From assembly GCA_022509225.1 (NCBI GenBank), contig JAFLTM010000002.1, positions 29,578-87,672 of the forward strand: a stretch of DNA of 58,095 nt, in the 5' to 3' direction. The stretch's first letter is position 1, and the number at the start of each line of letters is the position of its first letter. A program made the translations under genes and the position numbers. Source of the DNA: Muribaculaceae bacterium. Lineage in GTDB: Bacteria > Bacteroidota > Bacteroidia > Bacteroidales > Muribaculaceae. Shown piece by piece: positions 33,030-40,571 of this stretch. Below the pieces are notes generated by a model. That model was not told the origin of the DNA and did not search any database. It worked only from the letters and a program-made list of their open reading frames with translations.

Positions 33030-34556
33030 ATGAAGGAAAACACATTCCGGATGGTTGCCAAAACCTTCCACGGGCTGGAAGATGTTTTAAGGGATGAACT
33101 TATAGAACTTGGTGCATCTAGTGTAGAAATCGGAACAAGGATGGTGTCTTTCGAGGGTGACCTTGAAATATTGTATCGTGCCAATTTATGTTGCCGAACC
33201 GCATTAAGGATACTCAAGCCGATAGTTATGTTCACGGCAGAAAACACAGATGATCTCTACGATTATGTGAGAGATTTGGAGTGGGAAGAATTTATGGATG
33301 CAGGCTCGACGTTTTCAATAGATTCCACCGTCACGGGTAGTGAATTCACACATTCAAAGTTTGTGACTTATAGGGTTAAGGATGCCATTGTTGATCATTT
33401 CCGTGATAAAAACGGCGCCAGACCCTCCATACGTCTTGAGGGTGCAGACTTGATTTTCAATGTGCACATAGCAGACACAAGGGTAACAATTTCTCTTGAT
33501 TCAAGCGGCGACCCCCTTTTTAAAAGAGGTTACAGGGTTGCACAAACAGATGCTCCGATAAATGAAGTCCTGGCAGCCGGAATCATACTTAAAACCGGCT
33601 GGCGAGGGGAGTCGGATTTTCTCGACCCGATGTGTGGTTCCGGAACTTTCCTAATAGAGGCTGCAATGATTGCGGCTAATATAAATCCCGGAATTTATAG
33701 GGAAAGTTTTGCATTTGAAAAATGGAAGGATTTTGACAAAGAGCTTTTTGAGGAGCTCTATAACGACGATTCTGACGAAAAAGAATTCAACTATAAAATT
33801 TTCGGTGGTGATATAAGTTCGGATGCAATAGCAATTGCAAGAAAGAATATCAAATCAGCAAGACTTGAAGATATGATAGAGCTTTCCTGCCGGTCGGTTA
33901 CGGAATGGAGTGCCGACACCGCTGAAGGAATAATTGTCATGAATCCTCCCTATGGGGAGAGATTGCGTCCGGGTAATCTTAACGGACTTTACAAGGAGAT
34001 AGGAAGCACATTAAAAAACAAATTTCAGGGATGGCATGCTTGGATTATCGGCTATCATGATGACCAGATGAAGGAGATAGGTCTTAAACCATCGGTGAAA
34101 TTTGATTTAAACAACGGCAATCTTGAATGTAGTCTGAGGGAATATGTAATGTTTGACGGATCCTATTCCGCTTTCAGATCTGAGGGAGGTTCTGTGGCAA
34201 GTAAGGCTTCGGAAAAAAAGAAGCTTGAAGGTCCAAGAAAGGTGAGGCATATTTCAGAAGATGACTGGAAGAAAGAAAGCAAAAGGTTTAATCGCGAAAG
34301 AGGCTTAAAACCCGGAAGAGACAAAAGAAAAGACAATTTCCGCAGAGAGAAAAAAGATGATTTCACAGGTAGGAAAGAAAGCTACCGTAAATCTCAGGAG
34401 AATCCAAGAAAAAATAAGTTTGATTTTAAAAGACCCGGAATTGACTATAATCCTTCAAACTCAAGAGGTCCGAGGATCTCGGAATCAAAGGCAACTGTGA
34501 TTAATACAGTGCATCTGAGGAAAAGAAAAAACCGTAGAGAAGAGGAAGAGCAATAA
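33030..34556 (+). CDS. THUMP-domain 23S rRNA guanine-N2 methyltransferase-like protein with basic tail
   Basis: A protein of 508 residues. A THUMP domain (about 45-155) precedes a SAM-dependent methyltransferase domain with DPMCGSGTFLIEAA near residue 204 and the catalytic NPPYGERL near 309. This pair is typical of RlmL N-terminal-type enzymes that methylate guanine N2 in 23S rRNA (G2445). From about residue 377 a 130-residue tail rich in Lys, Arg, Asp and Glu follows and ends RKRKNRREEEEQ. It probably is disordered and binds RNA. The gene starts 13 bp after ftsZ. Confidence 0.85.
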   Translation: MKENTFRMVAKTFHGLEDVLRDELIELGASSVEIGTRMVSFEGDLEILYRANLCCRTALRILKPIVMFTAENTDDLYDYVRDLEWEEFMDAGSTFSIDSTVTGSEFTHSKFVTYRVKDAIVDHFRDKNGARPSIRLEGADLIFNVHIADTRVTISLDSSGDPLFKRGYRVAQTDAPINEVLAAGIILKTGWRGESDFLDPMCGSGTFLIEAAMIAANINPGIYRESFAFEKWKDFDKELFEELYNDDSDEKEFNYKIFGGDISSDAIAIARKNIKSARLEDMIELSCRSVTEWSADTAEGIIVMNPPYGERLRPGNLNGLYKEIGSTLKNKFQGWHAWIIGYHDDQMKEIGLKPSVKFDLNNGNLECSLREYVMFDGSYSAFRSEGGSVASKASEKKKLEGPRKVRHISEDDWKKESKRFNRERGLKPGRDKRKDNFRREKKDDFTGRKESYRKSQENPRKNKFDFKRPGIDYNPSNSRGPRISESKATVINTVHLRKRKNRREEEEQ

Positions 34557-34586
34557 GCTTACTGTGTTTTTGGTTAGCGTATCTGA

Positions 34587-35558
34587 ATGAAAAGGGATAT
34601 TGGCATTGGGAAAAGCGGTCTGGTCTTGACAATGATAGTCGCTCTTGCCATGACAATATTAGTTTTGCTTTTCAGACCGGTGGATATTGTTGCTGAACCT
34701 TACGGGGTTTGTCTTCCATCCCCTAACCAATGGGAATTACCCTTTTTCTTGTCATGGCTTATCAATACTTTACTAATAGGTGGAGTCACATTAATACTTT
34801 ATCTTCTAAACCGTGGATTTAATTTTGTGAGGACAACAGAACCCGCGTTGCCGGCAATTTTCCTTCTCCTTACATGTTCCACTCCATGGTGTTCGCAAGG
34901 ATTGAACACTTCCACCATCCTTTGTCTGGTTTATGTGGTGAGCCTTGGTGTCATATTCAATACGTATTCCGTTAAAAACGCCACCCAGCAACTATTCGTG
35001 ATAGGAGCAATCATAGGACTCGGCTCAATGTTCCAGTATGCATTCGTTCCGATGATGTTTATTGTGATATTATGGGCACTGTTCATGAAAGTGTTTCGAC
35101 TTAAGGAGATCCTGGCTTTTTTCATAGGAATATTATGTCCCTATTGGATAGCTTTAGGATTGGGTCTTATAGAGTTCTCGGATTTTCGTTTCCCCTCTAT
35201 TGTGCCTTTGTTTGACAACGACCATAACCATTCCGACATAATCTTGCTAATAGCTCAAGTAGGTCTCGCGGCTGCCTTCGGCTTTATTTTATGGATAGCG
35301 AACAGTATGAAACTTTATGCCGGTAATTCCAAAGTGAATGCCATGAATCTGTGCATAGCCTCGACAGGAGGAGCTGCCATGATTTGTATGCTGGTTGATT
35401 ATGAAAATCTTCCGGCATATATAATGATCCTGTATATGGCTGTGGCAGTGCAACTTTCCAATTTATGTGCATTGTGGCATATTCGAGAACAATGGCTTGT
35501 CACTGCAATTCCGGGGTTGGTTTATATTCTTCTGTTTGTTGGGACCTTGGTTTTGTGA
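34587..35558 (+). CDS. Polytopic membrane protein of unknown function
   Basis: A protein of 323 residues with about eight to nine hydrophobic helices and short loops. The first helix follows a basic start (MKRDIGIGKSG). A few charged residues lie in the loops near 160 (KVFRLKEI) and near 205 (DNDHNHSD). I see no motif of a known transporter or enzyme. Bacteroidota genomes often have membrane proteins of this size near pdxB and the tRNA/rRNA modification genes, but I do not know a function. It sits 30 bp after the methyltransferase and 7 bp before pdxB, so it is likely cotranscribed with them. Confidence 0.7.
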   Translation: MKRDIGIGKSGLVLTMIVALAMTILVLLFRPVDIVAEPYGVCLPSPNQWELPFFLSWLINTLLIGGVTLILYLLNRGFNFVRTTEPALPAIFLLLTCSTPWCSQGLNTSTILCLVYVVSLGVIFNTYSVKNATQQLFVIGAIIGLGSMFQYAFVPMMFIVILWALFMKVFRLKEILAFFIGILCPYWIALGLGLIEFSDFRFPSIVPLFDNDHNHSDIILLIAQVGLAAAFGFILWIANSMKLYAGNSKVNAMNLCIASTGGAAMICMLVDYENLPAYIMILYMAVAVQLSNLCALWHIREQWLVTAIPGLVYILLFVGTLVL

Positions 35559-35565
35559 TTCATCC

Positions 35566-36558
35566 ATGAAAATTATTGTTGATAAAGACATCCCCTTTAT
35601 TCAAGGTAGGCTTGAACCTTTCGGAAGCGTTATTTACGCTGCCGGAGATAAAATCTCTACTGAAATGGTTAAAGATGCAGAGGCCCTTATTGTGCGCACA
35701 AGAACAAAATGCGGAGCGCCTCTTTTGAACGGATCGAAAGTGAAACTGGTTTCCACTGCAACAATCGGAACAGACCATATAGATAATAAATGGTGTTCTG
35801 AAAACGGGATTGAAGTTATGTCTTCACCCGGATGCAATGCTCCCGGTGTTGCTACTTATGTAATTTCTTCTTTGTTGCTCAGTGGTTTTCGCCCTGATAA
35901 AGACATTCTGGGTATAATAGGATATGGTAATGTTGGCTCTTTGGTGGGGAGATGGGCTGAATCAATGAATATAAAAATTAAAGTATGTGATCCTTTACGT
36001 CAGAAAGCGGGATTTAAGGATTGTAATTATGTAGTTTTGGAAGAATTGCTCAATGAAAGCAATGCCGTCACGCTGCATGTTCCTTTAACAAAGGATGGTG
36101 AATATCCTACATGTCGTTTAATAGACCGACGGGAAATTGAATTGATGAAACCGGGCACATTGCTTATTAACACTTCACGAGGAGGAATTGTGAATGAAAA
36201 GGAGCTTTTGGATTATTTGAAAAATAAGAAATTGAAGGCTGTGATAGATGTATGGGAAAACGAGCCTCAAATAAACCTTGACCTTCTGCGATATGTTGAA
36301 TATGGCACACCACATATTGCAGGTTATTCGAAAGAGGGTAAAATAAGGGCCACCAGGATGGCATTGGAAAATTTTGATCGTTTTTTTTCTGTTACCACTG
36401 ATAAAACCGGACTTGAAACCCCCTCTGTTCCCACAACCGTGTCAGCATCGAAGATACTTGATTCATACAAACCAAACCTGGACAGTGAGAGACTAAAACA
36501 GAATCCCGATTCTTTTGAATCCCTGAGAAACAATTATGCATTTAGGTCGGAACCTTAA
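35566..36558 (+). CDS. pdxB: Erythronate-4-phosphate dehydrogenase PdxB
   Basis: A 330-residue NAD-dependent 2-hydroxyacid dehydrogenase. The family marks are the N-terminal MKIIVDKDIPF, IGTDHID, the NAD-binding GIIGYGNVGSLVGRWAE near residue 110, NTSRGGIVNEKEL, DVWENEPQINLDLL with the catalytic Glu, and TPHIAGYS with the catalytic His. The DVWENEP-NLDL stretch and the short C-terminal domain point to PdxB rather than to SerA. It catalyses the second step of the DXP-dependent pyridoxal 5'-phosphate route. The ATG at 35566 was preferred to one inside the previous gene. Confidence 0.9.
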   Translation: MKIIVDKDIPFIQGRLEPFGSVIYAAGDKISTEMVKDAEALIVRTRTKCGAPLLNGSKVKLVSTATIGTDHIDNKWCSENGIEVMSSPGCNAPGVATYVISSLLLSGFRPDKDILGIIGYGNVGSLVGRWAESMNIKIKVCDPLRQKAGFKDCNYVVLEELLNESNAVTLHVPLTKDGEYPTCRLIDRREIELMKPGTLLINTSRGGIVNEKELLDYLKNKKLKAVIDVWENEPQINLDLLRYVEYGTPHIAGYSKEGKIRATRMALENFDRFFSVTTDKTGLETPSVPTTVSASKILDSYKPNLDSERLKQNPDSFESLRNNYAFRSEP

Positions 36559-36610
36559 ATAAGCTGATGGATGAAGCTTTTATGTAATCTCGTTATTTCA
36601 TAATTTTATA

Positions 36611-36618
36611 TAAATTTG
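36611..36618 (+). promoter_or_regulatory. -7 element abutting the RNase HI start
   Basis: TAAATTTG matches TAnnTTTG exactly and ends 6 nt before the ATG at 36625. Transcription would begin at or next to the start codon, giving a leaderless or nearly leaderless mRNA. No clear TTG is present 20 bp upstream, which weakens the call. Confidence 0.4.
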
Positions 36619-36624
36619 CCCCTT

Positions 36625-37275
36625 ATGAAATATTATGTTGTGTTCAGAGGATTTCATCCCGGAATTTATGATTCATGGGATGAGGCAAGACTCCAGACGG
36701 AGGGTTTTCCGGATGCTTTATGCAAGGGTTATGGAACATCTGAAGAGGCATCGGAGGCCTACAGAAATTTTTCCGGTGATGAAGACCGTGATGATTTGTT
36801 AAGATTACTGAACAAACAGCCTGACAGCGGTAATAATTCACCTGTAATGTCGTATAAAGACAATTTGGAAATAGATTCCAACGCATGGGCGGTTGATGCC
36901 TCTTGTCTCGGCAATCCGGGTAAAATGGAATATCGTGGTGTTGACCTTAAAACCGGAGAAACAATTTTTCATGTCGGTCCATTTGATGATGCAACAAATA
37001 ATGTGGGGGAATATCTTGCATTGGTTCATGCAATGGCATTAATGACAAAAAAAGGTGAATACCACACAATTTATACAGATTCTGTCACAGCATTAAGTTG
37101 GTACAGGACAAAGAAAATCAAAACGAAACTGAAACAGACAAACAGGAATTCCAAAGTATTTGAGCTTCTGGCAAGAGCCTCGGTTTGGGTAAACACCCAT
37201 CACTTTCCCGGAAAAATAATAAAGTGGCAGACAGAAAGATGGGGTGAAATTCCCGCCGATTTTGGTAGAAAGTGA
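36625..37275 (+). CDS. rnhA: RNase HI with N-terminal viroplasmin domain
   Basis: A 216-residue protein. Residues 1-50 form the viroplasmin-like RNA/DNA-hybrid-binding module (KYYVVFRGFHPGIYDSWDEA), known from eukaryotic RNase H1 and several Bacteroidota and Clostridia enzymes. After a linker the RNase H domain runs from about 85 to the end. Catalytic acids are visible as D91 (AVDAS), E129 (NVGEYLAL), D152 (YTDS) and the terminal Asp in PADFG. The enzyme removes RNA from RNA-DNA hybrids. A possible leaderless promoter lies at 36611-36618. The stop codon overlaps the queG start. Confidence 0.9.
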   Translation: MKYYVVFRGFHPGIYDSWDEARLQTEGFPDALCKGYGTSEEASEAYRNFSGDEDRDDLLRLLNKQPDSGNNSPVMSYKDNLEIDSNAWAVDASCLGNPGKMEYRGVDLKTGETIFHVGPFDDATNNVGEYLALVHAMALMTKKGEYHTIYTDSVTALSWYRTKKIKTKLKQTNRNSKVFELLARASVWVNTHHFPGKIIKWQTERWGEIPADFGRK

Positions 37276-38201
37276 AAGATAACATCATAAAATTAATTAA
37301 AGATGCCGGCGCGGTGGCTGTCGGATTCTCAGCTGCGGGAAAAATTAATGATTCTGTGATTACACAATATGAAGCATGGATAAAAAGAGGGTTTCATGCC
37401 GGCATGGAGTATCTTGATCGCAACCGTCATCTGCGGGTAAACACTGACAATGTGCTCAAGGGTGGCAAAACAATTATTTCAATGGCTTTCAGTTATAAGC
37501 CTTTGAAATGGAGGGAAAAGAGTCTGCCTGCCATAGCTGCCTATGCCTATGGAAAAGATTATCATGAAGTGATTAGAAAACGTCTGGAACCTGTTGTGCA
37601 ACAGTTTAAAAAAGAATATGGGGGGGAATGGCGAATATGTATAGACACGGCACCATTGGCGGAACGATATTTTGCTTTAAAAAGCGGCATCGGCAAACTG
37701 ACAAAAAGTGGAAATGTTGAAATAAAAAATTATGGCACAGCCTGTTTTCTTGCCGAAATCATAACAACAGTATCTATAGAACCTGATAATCCGCGAGATC
37801 TGTTTGCGGGAAAATGTGTCAAATGTAATATCTGTAAGGAAAATTGCCCGGGAAAAGCCATAAATGAGAATGGTGTAATAGATGCAAGAAGATGTGTCAG
37901 TTATCTCACCATTGAAAAAAAGGGGGAGTTGGAAGAGGAAGACAAGATTATTCTTCAGCATGATAAAATTTACAGAGGATTCTTATATGGTTGTGACCTG
38001 TGCGTCAGATTATGTCCTTATAACAGAGACGTGGCATCCAACAATATAGAGGAATTTAAACCTGATGAACATATTCTGAGTTTAGGAAAAAAGGAGGTTA
38101 TAGAACTTGACAATGAAAACTTTGCCACCCTTTTCAGAAAATCTGCAATAAGGAGAGCTAAATTGGATGGGTTGCAACGCAATGCGAGGAATTTGCCATA
38201 A
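37272..38201 (+). CDS. queG: Epoxyqueuosine reductase QueG
   Basis: A 309-residue cobalamin- and iron-sulphur-dependent enzyme performing the final step of queuosine formation in tRNA. Two ferredoxin-type cysteine clusters are visible: CVKCNICKENCPGKAI near residue 182 and CDLCVRLCPYN near 240. YGKDYH and DTAPLAERYFA(L) are further QueG blocks. It starts with GTG at 37272, overlapping the stop of rnhA by 4 bp (GTGA). It lacks the C-terminal HEAT-like extension found in some longer homologues, a known short form in this phylum. Confidence 0.92.
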   Translation: MKDNIIKLIKDAGAVAVGFSAAGKINDSVITQYEAWIKRGFHAGMEYLDRNRHLRVNTDNVLKGGKTIISMAFSYKPLKWREKSLPAIAAYAYGKDYHEVIRKRLEPVVQQFKKEYGGEWRICIDTAPLAERYFALKSGIGKLTKSGNVEIKNYGTACFLAEIITTVSIEPDNPRDLFAGKCVKCNICKENCPGKAINENGVIDARRCVSYLTIEKKGELEEEDKIILQHDKIYRGFLYGCDLCVRLCPYNRDVASNNIEEFKPDEHILSLGKKEVIELDNENFATLFRKSAIRRAKLDGLQRNARNLP

Positions 38202-38224
38202 CAAAACCATTTTTTGTAACTTTG
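38192..38224 (+). promoter_or_regulatory. Bacteroidota-type promoter for rnpA-yidD
   Basis: TTTG at 38192-38195 and TAACTTTG at 38217-38224 are 21 bp apart. Transcription would begin near 38230, about 40 nt before the rnpA start. The -33 element lies inside the end of queG. Confidence 0.6.
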
Positions 38225-38271
38225 CAATACAAACAGGGTTACGGAATGTTTGATAATGTTTCTGACTTGAC

Positions 38272-38727
38272 ATGCCTATGACCGGGGAAATTGAAAGAGA
38301 CTTGAGTTTTCCCAAAAGGGAGCGGTTGCATCATCGTTCGCTTGTGGAAGGTTTGTTTAAGGAGGGAGAGTCTTTCTACGAATTCCCTTTCAGGGTGATA
38401 TGGAGAGTTCTGAGTCCTGAAATGTTACAAAAAAATTTCCGCCACGGTGTTCCTGAAGATGTGGGAAGTTTGCAGATGATGGTGACGGTGCCCAAGAAAA
38501 AGAGAAAGAAAGCTGTTGACAGGGTGCTTTTACGTCGCCGGATAAGAGAAGCCTACAGGTTAAACCGATTGGCTCTGCGCGACAATGTGGAATCAACAAA
38601 AGATATTGCAACTTTAAGTGTTGCGTTTATCTATGTTCACGACAAGAATCTTGAGTATCAATATATAGATAAAAAAATTTCTATGATACTATGCCGGTTA
38701 ATCGAGAATACTAATGGGGCTAAGTAA
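38272..38727 (+). CDS. rnpA: Ribonuclease P protein component
   Basis: A basic protein of 151 residues. FPKRERLHHRSLVEGLFKEG at the N-terminus and the RNR-type motif in VDRVLLRRRIREAYRLNR near residue 82-99 are diagnostic of RnpA, which binds RNase P RNA for 5' maturation of tRNAs. It is slightly longer than the usual 110-130 residues because of an insert near residue 45-60. The start could also be the Met two codons later. It is followed 14 bp later by yidD, the usual partner. Confidence 0.9.
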   Translation: MPMTGEIERDLSFPKRERLHHRSLVEGLFKEGESFYEFPFRVIWRVLSPEMLQKNFRHGVPEDVGSLQMMVTVPKKKRKKAVDRVLLRRRIREAYRLNRLALRDNVESTKDIATLSVAFIYVHDKNLEYQYIDKKISMILCRLIENTNGAK

Positions 38728-38741
38728 TTAATGTTTAAAAG

Positions 38742-38951
38742 ATGTCGAAGCTATTAATAGTGTTGGTTAAATTCTATCAGAATGCCATATCGCCACATTT
38801 CCCGCCGGCATGCAGATACACTCCAACATGCAGCGAATATGCCGTCGAGGCACTCAGAAAATATGGTGCGGTGAAAGGCTTGTGGCTGGCGGTGAAAAGA
38901 ATATGCAGATGTAATCCATTCGGAGGAAGCGGCTATGATCCGGTGCCTTGA
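38742..38951 (+). CDS. yidD: Membrane protein insertion efficiency factor YidD
   Basis: A 69-residue protein with the complete YidD pattern: a hydrophobic N-terminal helix ([15 protein letters not shown]), [15 protein letters not shown] near residue 24, and the closing [17 protein letters not shown]. YidD associates with the inner membrane and aids the YidC insertion pathway. yidC itself lies 6 kb away on the other strand, instead of directly downstream as in many bacteria. It overlaps the TatD-family gene by 17 bp. Confidence 0.93.
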   Translation: MSKLLIVLVKFYQNAISPHFPPACRYTPTCSEYAVEALRKYGAVKGLWLAVKRICRCNPFGGSGYDPVP

Positions 38952-39573
38952 CATACATACACATCATCCTGCTCCAAGCCCACTGGCAGTTGTTAACACA
39001 ACACCCGATGGGTTTAATCCACTGGAGGGACAGTTCTATTCCATTGGTATTCATCCATGGCTCACTACTGATAATCCATCTGAAGAAGAATGGAAACTTT
39101 TTGAGAAACTTGCAATGCATCCTGCTGTCGTAGCTATTGGTGAATGTGGAATCGACAAATTTAAAGGAGGGCCTTTATATAGGCAAATGCTGGTTTTAAA
39201 ACGTCAAATAGAGATATCGGAAAAAGTTTCAAAACCATTGATACTGCATGATGTCAAGGCTCATGATATAATTGTGGGATTGAGAAAAGATATGAATCCA
39301 GCTCAAAATTGGGTGGTGCATGGATTGAGAACCAAACCGTCGGTTGCCCGGATGTTGACTGACTTAGGGATCTATGTATCGTTTGGAGAAAAATTCAATC
39401 CCGACACGCCGCGTGTGGTTCCAAGAGAAATGATTCTTGCTGAAACTGATGAATCATCCCTGCCTATTGAGGAGATAATCGCTGCCTTATCTCAGAATAT
39501 TGGTGAAAATATCTTGGATATTATTGCAAGAAACACATCGGTTTTTCTAAATCTTAACTGCAAATCAGAATAA
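38935..39573 (+). CDS. TatD family metal-dependent hydrolase/DNase
   Basis: A protein of 212 residues, on the short side for TatD (about 250-260). Metal ligands of the amidohydrolase-like barrel are visible: DIHTHH at the start, GECGID near residue 64 with the bridging glutamate, LHDVKAHD near 101, [11 protein letters not shown] near 123, and LAETDE near 163. TatD enzymes act as Mg2+-dependent nucleases or deoxyribonucleases. The gene overlaps yidD by 17 bp. The gene order rnpA-yidD-tatD is familiar in Bacteroidota. Confidence 0.85.
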   Translation: MIRCLDIHTHHPAPSPLAVVNTTPDGFNPLEGQFYSIGIHPWLTTDNPSEEEWKLFEKLAMHPAVVAIGECGIDKFKGGPLYRQMLVLKRQIEISEKVSKPLILHDVKAHDIIVGLRKDMNPAQNWVVHGLRTKPSVARMLTDLGIYVSFGEKFNPDTPRVVPREMILAETDESSLPIEEIIAALSQNIGENILDIIARNTSVFLNLNCKSE

Positions 39574-39575
39574 AA

Positions 39576-40544
39576 ATGACACTATATACAAAAAGATTTT
39601 TTATCTCATTGACGCTATTGCTTTTTATTGCATCTTCAAGTTCGGGCATTCGTCTTGAACCGATACCTTACGGTGATTTCTCGCAATGGAAAACCAGAGG
39701 GATAACAGAATCCAAGGTGATCGGAGGAAAGCATAAAACAATCTATGAAATAGCTCCTGAAGGTAAGAGCGAGGGGAATGTTCCATACGTGAATGAGGGT
39801 GGTTCGCCATGGGGAACAAGCAATGTTTATGCAAAAGTCACCGGTATTGTTAAAGGTTCAAACACCGTAAGTCCGGCAACTCATAATGGCAACCGGTGTG
39901 CAAAAATGGAAGCCAAGTTGGAACAGGTTAAAGTGTTAGGTATGATAAATATGGATGTTATGGTGGCAGGCTCTATTTTTTTAGGACAGGTTTTTGAACC
40001 CATCACATCATCAAAAGGTCCCTTCTCAAAAATGGAGATGGGTATTCCCTACACCAAGAGACCAACTGCTCTGGTCTATGATTTTCAAGTTGATATGCCG
40101 GATTCAGACACGAGGATAAAATCAACAGGTTTTTCAGCTAAAAAGACGCTTCAGGGACGTGATAACGCGGAAGTTTATGTTCTTCTGCAGAAACGTTGGG
40201 AAGATGCCAACGGTAAGATCTATGCGCAAAGGGTAGGCACCGGCAGAGAACGATACAACAAAAGCATTGCATGGACAAACGGGCATCAGCTCCCGATTCA
40301 TTATGGTGACATAACCAAGGAGCCCTTCTATAAATCATGGATGGGGCTGCTAAACGGAGACAAGGCATACTACGCCAGGAATTCCAAAGGGAAACTTGTG
40401 CCGGTGGAAGAAGTTGGGTGGGCGCCTGCAGATGCCACACCAACTCATGTGCTTGTCATGGCTTCTTCTTCTTGCGGGGAGCCTTTCGTTGGAACCGAGG
40501 GTCTTACCCTGTATATCGACAATATCGCCTTTGGATTTGATTAA
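39576..40544 (+). CDS. Exported PCMD-like protein, possibly glycan-related
   Basis: A protein of 322 residues with a signal peptide (FFISLTLLLFIASSSSG). The mature part is rich in beta strands, begins with PYGDFSQWKTRG, includes a KRPTALVYDFQVDMPD block near residue 150-170, and ends EGLTLYIDNIAFGFD. That ending and the layout resemble PCMD (putative carbohydrate metabolism domain) proteins, which occur in Bacteroidota outer surfaces. The match is from memory and not strong. It starts 2 bp after the TatD-family gene. A GH3 beta-glucosidase gene converges on it 27 bp away. Confidence 0.6.
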   Translation: MTLYTKRFFISLTLLLFIASSSSGIRLEPIPYGDFSQWKTRGITESKVIGGKHKTIYEIAPEGKSEGNVPYVNEGGSPWGTSNVYAKVTGIVKGSNTVSPATHNGNRCAKMEAKLEQVKVLGMINMDVMVAGSIFLGQVFEPITSSKGPFSKMEMGIPYTKRPTALVYDFQVDMPDSDTRIKSTGFSAKKTLQGRDNAEVYVLLQKRWEDANGKIYAQRVGTGRERYNKSIAWTNGHQLPIHYGDITKEPFYKSWMGLLNGDKAYYARNSKGKLVPVEEVGWAPADATPTHVLVMASSSCGEPFVGTEGLTLYIDNIAFGFD

Positions 40545-40571
40545 AACCTTAAATCAACAGTAATTGGGGAA

